In this document: positions 44,351 to 52,457 of the stretch, one piece after another
Layout of the letters: every line of letters begins with the position of its first letter
How positions within the stretch are numbered: the first letter of the stretch is position 1
Program-made: the position numbers and the translations under genes
DNA from: Planctomycetota bacterium
Lineage (GTDB): Bacteria; Planctomycetota; Brocadiia; SM23-32; JAKLEA01
Assembly (NCBI GenBank): GCA_022711755.1
Contig: JAKLEA010000033.1
Span: forward strand, 1-52,457
Reading direction: 5' to 3'
Length of the DNA: 52,457 nt
The notes under the pieces: generated by a model
What the model saw: the letters and a program-made list of their open reading frames with translations, nothing else
Databases searched by the model: none
What the model was told of the DNA's origin: nothing

Positions 44351-44797
44351 TCATTTGCCGTAGCATCGCGAACAAAGCCCTCTGAATTCGACGACCGTTC
44401 GTTGCACCGCGCCGAACTTTTTCACATCATTCGGAATTTCGAGGTTGTCGAAATCCCGGTTGTAGAAGTCCCGAACCGCGCCACATTTTGAGCAGACGAA
44501 ATGATGGTGCGGCTTTATGTTTCCGTCGAAGCGCGCCCTGTCCCCGGGAGGTCCAAGATCGGTTACCATGCCAAGATCAATCAGCAGCCAGAGATTCCTG
44601 TATACGGTGTCCAGGGAGATGGAGGGCAGCTTATGCCGGACTTTCTTAAAAATGGCCTCCGCATCGGGATGCTCGGTAGAGCGGGCGACCTCCCTGAATA
44701 CCTCCATCCGCTGGGGAGTCATCTTGATTCCGGCGTTTTGCAGCGCCTTTTTGAGATGTTCCAGCCGCTCCCGGATTTCCGGAGATTCATGCTTCAT
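44351..44797 (-). CDS. perR: PerR-type peroxide-sensing Fur-family repressor
   Basis: The 148-residue DNA-binding regulator starts at ATG 44797 with AGGAAG 7 bases upstream. The N-terminal winged helix is DTVYRNLWLL (63-72). H43, D91, H97, H99 and D110 reproduce the spacing of the iron-sensing ligands of Bacillus PerR (H37, D85, H91, H93, D104) exactly. The Asp at the last position marks PerR rather than Fur. The structural zinc site is C102/C105 (CSKC) and C142/C145 (CSRC). Oxidation of the histidine ligands by H2O2 releases DNA and switches on catalase, encoded 38 bases downstream. AT-rich candidate operators lie just upstream. Confidence 0.92.
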   Translation of the reverse strand: MKHESPEIRERLEHLKKALQNAGIKMTPQRMEVFREVARSTEHPDAEAIFKKVRHKLPSISLDTVYRNLWLLIDLGMVTDLGPPGDRARFDGNIKPHHHFVCSKCGAVRDFYNRDFDNLEIPNDVKKFGAVQRTVVEFRGLCSRCYGK

Positions 44798-44813
44798 GGC
44801 AAAACTTCCTAAA

Positions 44814-44828
44814 TCGTAATTATTCTTA
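44814..44828 (-). promoter_or_regulatory. Candidate Per/Fur box upstream of perR
   Basis: The 15-mer read on the plus strand, TCGTAATTATTCTTA, matches 10 of 14 positions of the Per box TTATAATNATTATAA. It sits 17 bases before the perR start. A weaker AT-rich palindrome lies at 44873-44887 in the shared region with the butyrate kinase gene. Autoregulation of the perR-katA unit is plausible. Confidence 0.45.
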
Positions 44829-45008
44829 TTCAGGAATATACTCGCCACATTTCCGAGTGTCAAGATTGTCAGGAAAATATTATTATAGCCGGAATTGTGG
44901 ACGGTGTATACCATTTACAGTTACAAAATGGCATATTGTCGCTTCCGGATTGGCGTCTCAAATACAAATGATGCTGAGTTAAGCATTCGCATGGGAGAAG
45001 TCGTAAGA

Positions 45009-46172
45009 ATGTCTGATAGCGCCACGAAAGAACAGTTCCTGATTCTGACCATCAACCCCGGCTCGACCTCCACGAAGCTCGCGGCATTCCGGGGAAGGGA
45101 GAAGCTGAGCGAGTCCGAGGCGCCGAACAGCGACGCGTCTCCGGACGGGGCAAACATCTCCGCAGGATGCGGTGGTTCCGGGCAGGCAAAGGCTTCTGGC
45201 ATGGCGGCGCAGTTGCCGATGCGAACGGCGCTGATACTGGAATTCCTGTCCGATGCGGGATTGGACCATCCGGACGCGGTCGTAGGGCGCGGTGGGTTTA
45301 TAAACCCGAAAACGCCGTGCAGGAGCGGGGTCTATCAGATCGCGCGGGTGCGCGACGGGCGCGTCGAGGTTGATGAGCGCATGATCAGCGACGTTCTTGA
45401 GCGGCCACAGTTCCAGCACGCGGCCAACCTGGGCATCCCGCTGGCGGCGGAAATCGCCCAGCGATTCGTCATCCCGGCGTTCACGGTTGACCCCGTCGTG
45501 GTTGACGATTTCAGCCCGGTTGCGCGCATTTCCGGACTCAAGGGAATAGAGCGCAGGAGCCGTGCGCACGTCCTGAGCCTTCGGGCGGCGGCGCGATGGG
45601 CGGCGGAGCAGATGGGACTTGACTTCCGTAAATCCCGCATCGTCGGAGCGCATCTGGGGGGCGGGATCAGCATAGCGGCGATCCTCAATGGGGCTATCGT
45701 TGACGCGAATATCGCGCTTCTCGGGCAGGGGCCGTTCACGCCGGAGCGGGTCGGATCGCTCCCAAGCGGCGACCTTGTTGATCTCTGCTTCAGCAGGAAG
45801 CATTCCCGTGATGAGATCGTGAAACTGCTGACGAAGAAGGGTGGACTGGTTTCATATCTCGGAACAAACGACATACGAGTCATACAGGGGCGAATAACTG
45901 AAGGGGACGCTGAAGCTGAGCTTGTCCTTGACGCGATGGGATACCAGATCGCAAAGGAGATCGGGGCGCAGGCGGCGGCGCTTGGGGGAGGAGTTGACGC
46001 GATTGTCCTTACCGGCGGCGCGGCTTATTCAGACGTATTATTGAGATCGGTGACTCCGAGGATTTCCTGGATAGCGCCGGTTCTGGTCCTGCCCGGCAGC
46101 GTTGAGATGCAGGCCATGGCGGACGGCGCGTTGCGCGTTCTGAGCGGGGAAGAGGAAGTCGTTCCTTACTGA
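45009..46172 (+). CDS. buk: Butyrate kinase (acetokinase family)
   Basis: The product is about 387 residues from ATG 45009 (GGGAG nearby upstream). It carries the acetokinase-family motifs: INPGSTSTKLAAF (phosphate binding), RGGFINPKTP, VDPVVVDDFSPVARISG, GAHLGGGISIAAI and VLTGGAAYS. It phosphorylates butyrate or branched-chain acids with ATP, or works in reverse to make ATP. It is longer than usual (about 355) owing to an extra Ser/Ala-rich segment near residues 30-65 (SPDGANISAGCGGSG). No phosphotransbutyrylase gene is nearby. It is divergent from perR across a 211-base AT-rich intergenic region. Confidence 0.88.
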   Translation: MSDSATKEQFLILTINPGSTSTKLAAFRGREKLSESEAPNSDASPDGANISAGCGGSGQAKASGMAAQLPMRTALILEFLSDAGLDHPDAVVGRGGFINPKTPCRSGVYQIARVRDGRVEVDERMISDVLERPQFQHAANLGIPLAAEIAQRFVIPAFTVDPVVVDDFSPVARISGLKGIERRSRAHVLSLRAAARWAAEQMGLDFRKSRIVGAHLGGGISIAAILNGAIVDANIALLGQGPFTPERVGSLPSGDLVDLCFSRKHSRDEIVKLLTKKGGLVSYLGTNDIRVIQGRITEGDAEAELVLDAMGYQIAKEIGAQAAALGGGVDAIVLTGGAAYSDVLLRSVTPRISWIAPVLVLPGSVEMQAMADGALRVLSGEEEVVPY

Positions 46173-46201
46173 ATGGTCACGACTGTCTTTGTCGCGCTGT
46201 C

Positions 46202-49200
46202 CTACGTCACGTTTCCGACTATCAGAACGTCGTTGGGGTCCTTGTCAACGGCGTAGTAGGTTCTGATCGGTCCGCTTGCTGCGATGACCCAGAAATCATC
46301 GCTCGCGCCGGCGTTGCCCACCGCGCCGCCGATGTAGACCAGATTGATGCCGACTCTGGATTCGATGCCCAGCGGGATATGCGGCGCCGGGGCGTCAACC
46401 CCCGCCGGGAACGGGCGGTCCTCCGCCCCCCAGCATCCGGCGACGATGTTACTGCTGCGGAACGCGCCTTTGACGTAGACCGTTCCGAGCGACACCTTCG
46501 CGCCGGCGGCGAGTTCGTCCGCGCCAACCCCGATATCGGTTCTGACCATGTCGCCGAGGCTGTAGAGGACGTTCAGGCTGCCGTGAGTACGCACGACAGT
46601 CCTGTTTCCGCCGTCCTCGCCGATGCTTGCGGCCATCAACGTGTTGAGAGAGCCTTCAGAGAGGAAGGTTCCGGCAAAACGCCCCTTGGCGGAGATGACG
46701 CCGGATTGTCCCGTCGGGGCCGTGGCTTCGATGTTTGCGCGAACATCGCCGGCGACTGAGGCGACGTAACCGAACCACCATGCCTCGAAACTCCCCCTCA
46801 CATGGCCGTTCAGCGCGACGATGTTCTGAACAGGTCCGCTGGTCACTGCCACGTCCTTGTCAATGCCCTTGCCGGCGTAGATGTTCGTGATGGAGGAGAT
46901 CGCCCGGATGTCCCCGCCAGAGCGCGCGGCGGAGCCCATGACGTAATACATTCCAATACTGCCGGCGTTGACGCCGCCCGATCCGTCGCCAGTGGCGATG
47001 ATTGTCTGCGCCGCTCCGTTCGTGATCACGTCGCCAATCAGATTGGCCGGCCTCGTCGCCTTGTAGCCAACGTAGACCGTCTTGATCTGAGTCGCGGCGT
47101 TGATGTCCCCGGCCATGTCTCCGCTGCATACGAAGACATTGAGTCCGCCTTCGGAGACCACGTCTCCCGCAAGACCGGCGTTGCCGGGGCCGATCCCATT
47201 GACAAGAACGACGCCCAGATTCCCGCCGCAGTAGATCGCCGTAAAGTCGCCTGTGGAGCCGTCGCCGTCAACGTCCGCAGGCAGCGTCCACGCCGGGCTG
47301 ACCTCAAGACCGTTGATATCCGCCCCGCTCATGTAACTGTTCACGATCACCGTGCCGATATCGCCTGTGGAGGCTACGAAGGCCACGTCGCCCGCGCCGA
47401 TCCTGCGCGTGTCGGCAATCGTCGCAATCGGTCCCTCGGCGGCCAGGCCGAGGCCGGTGAAATCGTTCTTCAGAATTATAACGACGCCCTTGCCCGGTCC
47501 TGCCGAGAGCACCTGCACATCGTTTCGCAGTGAGTATGGGTTGTATCCCGGGCCGAAATCGCCGTCTATGTTCTTGCCCACGCCCAGGCCGTCCATGTCG
47601 AAAATGTGAACGGTAACGCCGTTGACTACCACGCTTCCCAGGCTTCCTGAGGTGCTGATGGCCGTTCCCTGAACGTCAACGAAATATTGCGCCTCGTCCG
47701 GATCGTTGCTGGAGATGTACAACCTTGTCGCATGATCGCCGACGGAAAACGGCTGGCATCGGACGGTTAGCGTCGTCTGCGCTCCGGGATTGAGCGGAGC
47801 GGCGGGTGGAGTCGCGGGCTGAAGCGTGTAAGCGTCCGACCCGGAAAGGTTCCAGCCGGTCAGTTGCAGCGGTTCGGTTCCGGAGTTTCGGATGGTCATG
47901 GTCCGGAAGAACGCGCCGCCAAGCTCGACGTTTCCGAATTCGATCAGGTCGTCATTTGGCGCGCCGGAGTTTTCAACGACCATGATGTCCGGTTCGAGAA
48001 TCTCTTCGACCGAGATCATGACGGTTGCGGGGACCGTGTAGAAAAGCCCGTCCGAAACGAGATAGGTGAACGAGTCTGTTCCCAGGTAGCCGGGGTCGGG
48101 CGCGTAAGTCTTTTCAAGTCCGTCGCCGGTCAAGGTTCCATGCGCCGGGTCTTTCAGAATGAAGATGCTCAGCGGATCTGCATCCTCATCGGCGGCGTCA
48201 AGCGTGAAGCGGAGCGATACGTTTTTCGCCGCTCGTAGTTCCATGTCCAGCCCCGTCGGTGCGGAGTTCGGCAGGGCGGAAGCGATGAAACAATCCTGCC
48301 GGGCGGCCGAATCTCCGGGAACCAGGTTGTTGGCGAAGGAATCGAAGGCGAGAAGATTGATGCCCGGACTCATTGCGACGAAGGCGACCTCCTTTGCCGT
48401 CTGTTGCCCGGTCGGGGATAGATTGACTATTCTGGTTTCGCCGGAACTCCGGTCGAACGCGAAGAGGTCCGCAACGCCATTGATGTCAACGTCCACCAGA
48501 TTCGTCGCCAGGGATATGAATGCGACGACGCTGCCGTCGGCATTTATACACGGGTTGAATGACGCCGCGTTTGGACCTGTGGCGCTCTTGGATCTGCTGA
48601 TGATTTCCGACGTTCCTGTGGTCAGGTCCCTGAGAAATACGTCCGGCAGCCCATTTATGTCGCCGTCAACAATGTTCGTGCCCGCCGACTCGAAGACGAT
48701 AATCCGCCCATCCGCGCTCAGGTGCGGATTCAGAGACGGTCCGTTGCCGTCGGTGATTCGCGTGAGAGCGCCGCCGGCAGTGTCATAGAGAAAGATGTCT
48801 GAAACCTCGTTCAGGTCCCCGTCAGCAAGGTTTGCGGCTTCGGAGGTGAACGCCACATAAGCGCTGTCCGCGCTTATAACCGGAGCGTACGAATCCCCGT
48901 CGCCGGGCGTCCCGCCGTCGGCGCTGACAATGCGGCATGAGCCGGTGGCCAGTTCATATAGGAAAATATCCGAGCATCCGTTCGTATCGCCCTCGACAAG
49001 GTTGGAAGCAAGAGACTCGAAGACTATGAAACGCCCATCTCCGCTGAGTTCCGGGTTGAACGAAGGACCGTCGCCTTCCGTGCCGGAGTCGCTGAGACTG
49101 ACGCGCGCCAGCGCGCCTGTAAGCGTGTCTTTCACGAACACGTCCGGCGCGTCGTTATTATCGTCCGGCACAAGATTCGTCGCCGCCGATACGAATGCCA

Positions 49201-49540
49201 CGAACCTTCCGTCCGCGCTGATTGACGCTGAGAAACAGTCCTTGTTGGCCTCTGCTCCGGTTGCAGTTACGCTGACCCGGATTGTGGTTCGGGCCAGTCT
49301 GTCGAAAAGGAAGATGTCGGACATGCCATTGAAGTCGCCGATGATCAGGTTGTTTGCGCGGGATTCGAAGGCGGCGTAGCGTCCGTCCCCGCTCAAGCAA
49401 GGCTCGTAGGAATCGCCGTTGGCCTCGATGCCGAGGGTGTGGTTGAAGGACGCTCTCTCAAGGGAGAAGGCGCTGAGCAGCAGGCGTTTTTCCAGCCGCT
49501 CCGGCGTCAGATTTGCGGCATGATTGAATCTGCTTTTCAA
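46202..49540 (-). CDS. Very large secreted propeller protein with LEPR-xLL-like leader motif
   Basis: The product is about 1112 residues. TTG 49540 is favoured because AGGAGG lies 6 bases before it; ATG 49546 abuts the site. The N-terminus reads NLTPERLEKRLLLSA, close to the planctomycete LEPR-xLL motif found at the start of giant surface proteins. Residues about 40-420 are repeated TolB/PD40 propeller units (NPELSGDGRFIVFES, DSAYVAFTSEAAN). Residues about 440-520 resemble a tandem cadherin/VCBS-like sandwich (ADEDADPLSIFILKD). Residues 520-640 resemble a choice-of-anchor D domain (VELGGAFFRTMTIRNSG). The remainder is a beta-helix-like stretch rich in Gly/Asp. It is probably exported; function unknown. 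Confidence 0.83.
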   Translation of the reverse strand: MKSRFNHAANLTPERLEKRLLLSAFSLERASFNHTLGIEANGDSYEPCLSGDGRYAAFESRANNLIIGDFNGMSDIFLFDRLARTTIRVSVTATGAEANKDCFSASISADGRFVAFVSAATNLVPDDNNDAPDVFVKDTLTGALARVSLSDSGTEGDGPSFNPELSGDGRFIVFESLASNLVEGDTNGCSDIFLYELATGSCRIVSADGGTPGDGDSYAPVISADSAYVAFTSEAANLADGDLNEVSDIFLYDTAGGALTRITDGNGPSLNPHLSADGRIIVFESAGTNIVDGDINGLPDVFLRDLTTGTSEIISRSKSATGPNAASFNPCINADGSVVAFISLATNLVDVDINGVADLFAFDRSSGETRIVNLSPTGQQTAKEVAFVAMSPGINLLAFDSFANNLVPGDSAARQDCFIASALPNSAPTGLDMELRAAKNVSLRFTLDAADEDADPLSIFILKDPAHGTLTGDGLEKTYAPDPGYLGTDSFTYLVSDGLFYTVPATVMISVEEILEPDIMVVENSGAPNDDLIEFGNVELGGAFFRTMTIRNSGTEPLQLTGWNLSGSDAYTLQPATPPAAPLNPGAQTTLTVRCQPFSVGDHATRLYISSNDPDEAQYFVDVQGTAISTSGSLGSVVVNGVTVHIFDMDGLGVGKNIDGDFGPGYNPYSLRNDVQVLSAGPGKGVVIILKNDFTGLGLAAEGPIATIADTRRIGAGDVAFVASTGDIGTVIVNSYMSGADINGLEVSPAWTLPADVDGDGSTGDFTAIYCGGNLGVVLVNGIGPGNAGLAGDVVSEGGLNVFVCSGDMAGDINAATQIKTVYVGYKATRPANLIGDVITNGAAQTIIATGDGSGGVNAGSIGMYYVMGSAARSGGDIRAISSITNIYAGKGIDKDVAVTSGPVQNIVALNGHVRGSFEAWWFGYVASVAGDVRANIEATAPTGQSGVISAKGRFAGTFLSEGSLNTLMAASIGEDGGNRTVVRTHGSLNVLYSLGDMVRTDIGVGADELAAGAKVSLGTVYVKGAFRSSNIVAGCWGAEDRPFPAGVDAPAPHIPLGIESRVGINLVYIGGAVGNAGASDDFWVIAASGPIRTYYAVDKDPNDVLIVGNVT

Positions 49541-49587
49541 TTCCATCCTCCTTGTTCGCGCAGGCGGGGGCAGGTTGCGATTGATGT

Positions 49588-52119
49588 CTATTTTGCGGTC
49601 GCGGGGGAAGGCGCGCCGATGATCCAGAAGGCCGTATCGCTCAGGTCATACGAGTCCGGCAATCGGGAGAGGCCGATGCGGATGCGGGTTTTAACTCCCG
49701 GATTTGTCGGGACTCGCCAGACAACGGAACTTCCACTTGCAACGTTGCGGGCGATTGTCTGAATGACGCGATCCGGAGCGCCGTCTGCTACAAGCTGAAC
49801 GTCAACCGACCCAAATTCGCGCTGGATTGACCACCTTACGATTGAATTCGCGCCGCCGGCGACGGATTTTACGCTGTCCGGACTGACGACCTTGACCGGC
49901 GTGACTCTGACCGGTTTCAGGGAGGCGCAGAATTGCCTGTTCCGGGAAGACGCTACAACAAGTTCGCCACGCGCGGTGATAATCTTCGGAACGGCCCATG
50001 CGCTGATGCCCCTGTTGGGAATCCCCGCGGCCACGGTTTGCCAGGGGGCGTCAGGCTTATCCCGCCAGAGGACGTCCACTGTCGGTTCACTGCGCGCGCC
50101 GGTCCATCTGACGTTGGCGTTTCCCCATGAAACCGGCAGTCCCGGCGCCGGCTCTATGATCCGCAAAGGTTCTGAGAGAATGACAGCGGGGATGTTCGCT
50201 ACAGGTTTCGGATTGTTCTGGCTTACGGGCGGAAGCGGCGCATTGCTGTCGTCGGGGGTATCGTCTGGCTTTTCCGTCGGGTTCTTCTTCGGCGGGACGG
50301 TGGTTTCAGGCAGTTGCATGGAGGCGACTGCGGGCGTGGGATTTCCGATGCGGAAAGGCCCCTGGACTCCAAAGACGTCCGGCAGGCTGGTGGAGACAAC
50401 CCGGAAAAGGACCTCCGCGCCCTCGGCTTCCTGACAGGGCCTCAGCCTGGCGTAACCGCGCTGGGCCGGCAGTCTGGCTCCGCGCGGGGCGTCAAGGACG
50501 TTCCATGTCGTTCCGGCGTCCTTTGAGTATTCCACGTTCACCAATTCGCCGGCGTCTCCCGTAACCGTCCAGCGCAGACTTATCGGCTCCCACAGGTCGA
50601 AACTCGCCGGCGGGGTCGGGGAATCCAAGGTTATTTTCGACGGAAAAACCTTGCTCAGGTCGTAATGGCGGAAGGTCGTTTGATGCGACGGGGTCATGCC
50701 GACGGCGTCCGACATCTGGAGTTCAAGGGTTGTCGTGTCAACGACGATGCTCTGAAGAGTCCAGGGATGACCGACGGCCTTCAAGATGTTCACTCCGGCG
50801 TCAATATCGAGATTGCGCGCGTCTTCGTGAACCGCCATGGCGTTTATCACGTCGAAATATCGCCTTACGGTCGTGTTTGGCGATTCGACGCCCAGGTCCG
50901 GGGCCTTGTAGGTCATCGCGTAGAACATCTCAATGGCCGGGCCGGGATAAGGATTCGGATAGGAATCGTAGTTCAGAATGTTGTCGCGCATCTGGTCCCA
51001 GAAATACCGGACCTGAAGTTTCAACATTGGTTCCGGCAAGCTGGAATAATCACAGAAATTATTGGTTCTGATTATGGCATCTTTTGTCGGTTTCGAGTAT
51101 TGGAACTCATTGAGGCCCCATGCCGCGTCGTTGGTCTGGATCGGGATGGCGACCCCGATGCCGGGTGGCTGAACCAGAAGAAGATACCCCGGTGAGACAC
51201 GATAATAATTCTCCTTCGGGTCGTTGTCAGTGAATGAGACCATGCGGGTCGCGCTGCATTCGAAGGCGCGCATGATTTTCGGGTCGCGCCCGGTGCTGAC
51301 GACCATGTTCGTCCCTAGCGTGCGATGCATCAGCGCAAGCACCTGGCGGGCCTTCTCGACGCTGCCGGACTGTTCCAGAATCTGCCGAACCTGGAACGGC
51401 ATGGGGATGCCGGAGAAGGTCTCATCGCCGCATGGAGAGGAATTCAATCCGCACATCAAACCTTTCTGATTGACGCCGGTAAATGCCCCGATGTAGCCGG
51501 CCCATGTGAAGTTTGCAAACGCGTAACCTTGCGTCCCCTCGTAGACAACGATGAGTCCGTTGCCCTGAACATCCATTCTGGGGTCCCATTCCAGGTTGCG
51601 GGCGTGGATTACGTGTTCATCAACGGTTTTTGACTTGAACGCGACGAATTGAGTGCAGAGGAAGGAGGTCCCGAGTACTTCAGCGGACACATGGAGCTTC
51701 AGGATCATGGTTTCGCTGATTGTCGCGCTTGGGTCTTTGGCCCGCACGCCGTCAATGAGGCCGGCGATCTCGTCAATATACGCCTGGGGGATGTAGCTTC
51801 GGCAGAACGTCAGGACGTGATCCGCCTTCTCCCAGAGCGTGCCGACGCCGTCGTCCCAAGTCTTGCTCTGGAGGTAAGCCTTCGTGCTGTTGAGATCGTG
51901 AATAACCTCCTCATGCAGCAGCCAGCCATGCTGGTAGCCCATCTGGTAGGGGGTTCCTTTGAGGTGCAGGACTTTCAGTCCTTCCTCAGTGATCTCGTAT
52001 TCACCATGTCCATACTCGCCGTCATAAACCTCCACGATCTCGGCTCTTACGGAAGAGACTGACGTGGCGGCGATGAACAGAATTACTGCAAAGACTGAAA
52101 ACAAACGTCCTGGAGCCAT
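49588..52119 (-). CDS. Secreted C45-type Ntn-hydrolase with C-terminal beta modules
   Basis: The product is about 843 residues from ATG 52119, chosen because AGGAGG lies 6 bases upstream; the earlier ATG at 52140 lacks a site. A signal peptide follows (MAPGRLFSVFAVILFI...VRA). Residues about 30-430 are an acyl-CoA:6-aminopenicillanate-acyltransferase-type fold. The Cys in LCTQFVAF (about 155) is the probable autoprocessed N-terminal nucleophile, and HARNLEWDP lies downstream. Residues 500-600 look like an Fn3/Ig-type module. A Pro/Asn/Asp-rich linker (PPKKNPTEKPDDTPDD) is followed by further beta domains. Such enzymes hydrolyse or transfer amide-linked acyl groups; the substrate is not known. 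Confidence 0.83.
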   Translation of the reverse strand: MAPGRLFSVFAVILFIAATSVSSVRAEIVEVYDGEYGHGEYEITEEGLKVLHLKGTPYQMGYQHGWLLHEEVIHDLNSTKAYLQSKTWDDGVGTLWEKADHVLTFCRSYIPQAYIDEIAGLIDGVRAKDPSATISETMILKLHVSAEVLGTSFLCTQFVAFKSKTVDEHVIHARNLEWDPRMDVQGNGLIVVYEGTQGYAFANFTWAGYIGAFTGVNQKGLMCGLNSSPCGDETFSGIPMPFQVRQILEQSGSVEKARQVLALMHRTLGTNMVVSTGRDPKIMRAFECSATRMVSFTDNDPKENYYRVSPGYLLLVQPPGIGVAIPIQTNDAAWGLNEFQYSKPTKDAIIRTNNFCDYSSLPEPMLKLQVRYFWDQMRDNILNYDSYPNPYPGPAIEMFYAMTYKAPDLGVESPNTTVRRYFDVINAMAVHEDARNLDIDAGVNILKAVGHPWTLQSIVVDTTTLELQMSDAVGMTPSHQTTFRHYDLSKVFPSKITLDSPTPPASFDLWEPISLRWTVTGDAGELVNVEYSKDAGTTWNVLDAPRGARLPAQRGYARLRPCQEAEGAEVLFRVVSTSLPDVFGVQGPFRIGNPTPAVASMQLPETTVPPKKNPTEKPDDTPDDSNAPLPPVSQNNPKPVANIPAVILSEPLRIIEPAPGLPVSWGNANVRWTGARSEPTVDVLWRDKPDAPWQTVAAGIPNRGISAWAVPKIITARGELVVASSRNRQFCASLKPVRVTPVKVVSPDSVKSVAGGANSIVRWSIQREFGSVDVQLVADGAPDRVIQTIARNVASGSSVVWRVPTNPGVKTRIRIGLSRLPDSYDLSDTAFWIIGAPSPATAK

Positions 52120-52457
52120 CACAGCCCTCCTTGTTTTCATCTATCCGTTGAGCCGCCCTCTGGGAGAATGCCGAGGGCGGACAACACTATTGACACGATC
52201 ATTGATAGTACTGTTTTTAAGTGTACCATCCTGCGCGAAATGAGTCAAACGTAACCATCCGCTGATATTGGGGACGTTGGGCCTGTTGAAGAAGGGGGGT
52301 GGGCAAGGTGACGTTTTTGATCACGTCGGGTTTCATGCCGCCTCGCTCCTGATCGGGATCGAAAACGGGATTTACGCGATGCCGCCCGCCGCGTCCGATT
52401 CCCCCTCTGACACGCCTTGTCCTTCCACCCCTTCGCACCGCCCGTTCTCGCCCCCCT
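52120..52457. other. Right-edge region, mostly non-coding
   Basis: It contains an 8-bp hairpin CCGCCCTC (52153-52160) / GAGGGCGG (52173-52180) just upstream of the C45 gene and a TTGACA-like hexamer near 52190. A plus-strand frame is open from 52244 to the end with only TTG/ATG starts and no family match, and a minus-strand frame 52217-52438 is equally weak; neither is called. The last 70 bases are C-rich. Confidence 0.45.

Noticed and set aside
52217..52438. 73-residue minus-strand ORF at the right edge
   Set aside because: No ribosome site, no domain and a biased Arg/Gly-rich start; possibly an end of a repeat or mobile element, but it cannot be supported.
1..52457. CRISPR arrays, rRNA and tRNA genes
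   Set aside because: No regularly spaced direct repeats and no tRNA-like T-arm or rRNA motifs were found on reading the intergenic regions; this was by eye only.

Overview
The window is GC-rich, gene-dense bacterial DNA from a Gram-negative, probably heterotrophic organism. LpxD shows lipid A synthesis and there are several lipoproteins. A large secreted protein starts with a near-copy of the planctomycete LEPR-xLL leader motif. A haem-protein/formylglycine-enzyme-like fusion, neutral-ceramidase-like and uroporphyrinogen-decarboxylase-like proteins and many glycoside hydrolases also fit Planctomycetota or a related PVC lineage. That placement is an inference from protein families. No rRNA, tRNA or CRISPR array was seen.

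Layout. 1-338: N-terminal part of an IS1182-type transposase running off the left edge. 339-1078: non-coding DNA with hairpins and a repeat that recurs near 26.4 kb. 1079-4873: multi-pass membrane protein, URO-D-like protein and a convergent mannonate-dehydratase-like enolase. 5334-13317: a zinc-ribbon polytopic membrane protein translationally coupled to a TPR/carboxypeptidase-regulatory-repeat lipoprotein, then an OSBS/N-acylamino-acid-racemase-like enolase. 13325-15294: a small FHA protein on the minus strand, then a long structured leader in front of a second URO-D-like gene. 15261-17228: a methyltransferase/ATP-grasp fusion. 17563-20885: lpxD, a DUF89 phosphatase-like gene and tldD. 20905-24549: sugar-phosphate isomerase-like protein, aldo/keto reductase and an endoglycoceramidase-like GH5 lipoprotein, all on the minus strand. 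24718-26364: a complete IS3-family element with a frameshift site.

26740-42725 is mainly a plus-strand catabolic block: an NPCBM / beta-propeller / di-haem / formylglycine-enzyme-like giant protein, GH95 fucosidase, LamG-plus-propeller protein, another propeller protein, a GH36-like lipoprotein, two small envelope proteins and a neutral-ceramidase-like enzyme. A CpXC-like protein sits inside it on the opposite strand. After a bidirectional terminator come perR and catalase (minus strand), butyrate kinase (plus strand), and two very large secreted proteins (minus strand): the LEPR-like propeller protein and a C45 Ntn-hydrolase with C-terminal modules.

How the genes may work together. The carbohydrate genes look like a scavenging locus for fucose- and galactose-containing glycans. 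Endoglycoceramidase-like, ceramidase-like and Ntn-amidase-like enzymes occur within 30 kb, so a glycolipid substrate is possible, though unproven. PerR and catalase form a self-contained peroxide-response unit. The least explained items are the structured leader upstream of 14200, the methyltransferase/ATP-grasp fusion, and the 1211/1044-residue membrane-lipoprotein pair.
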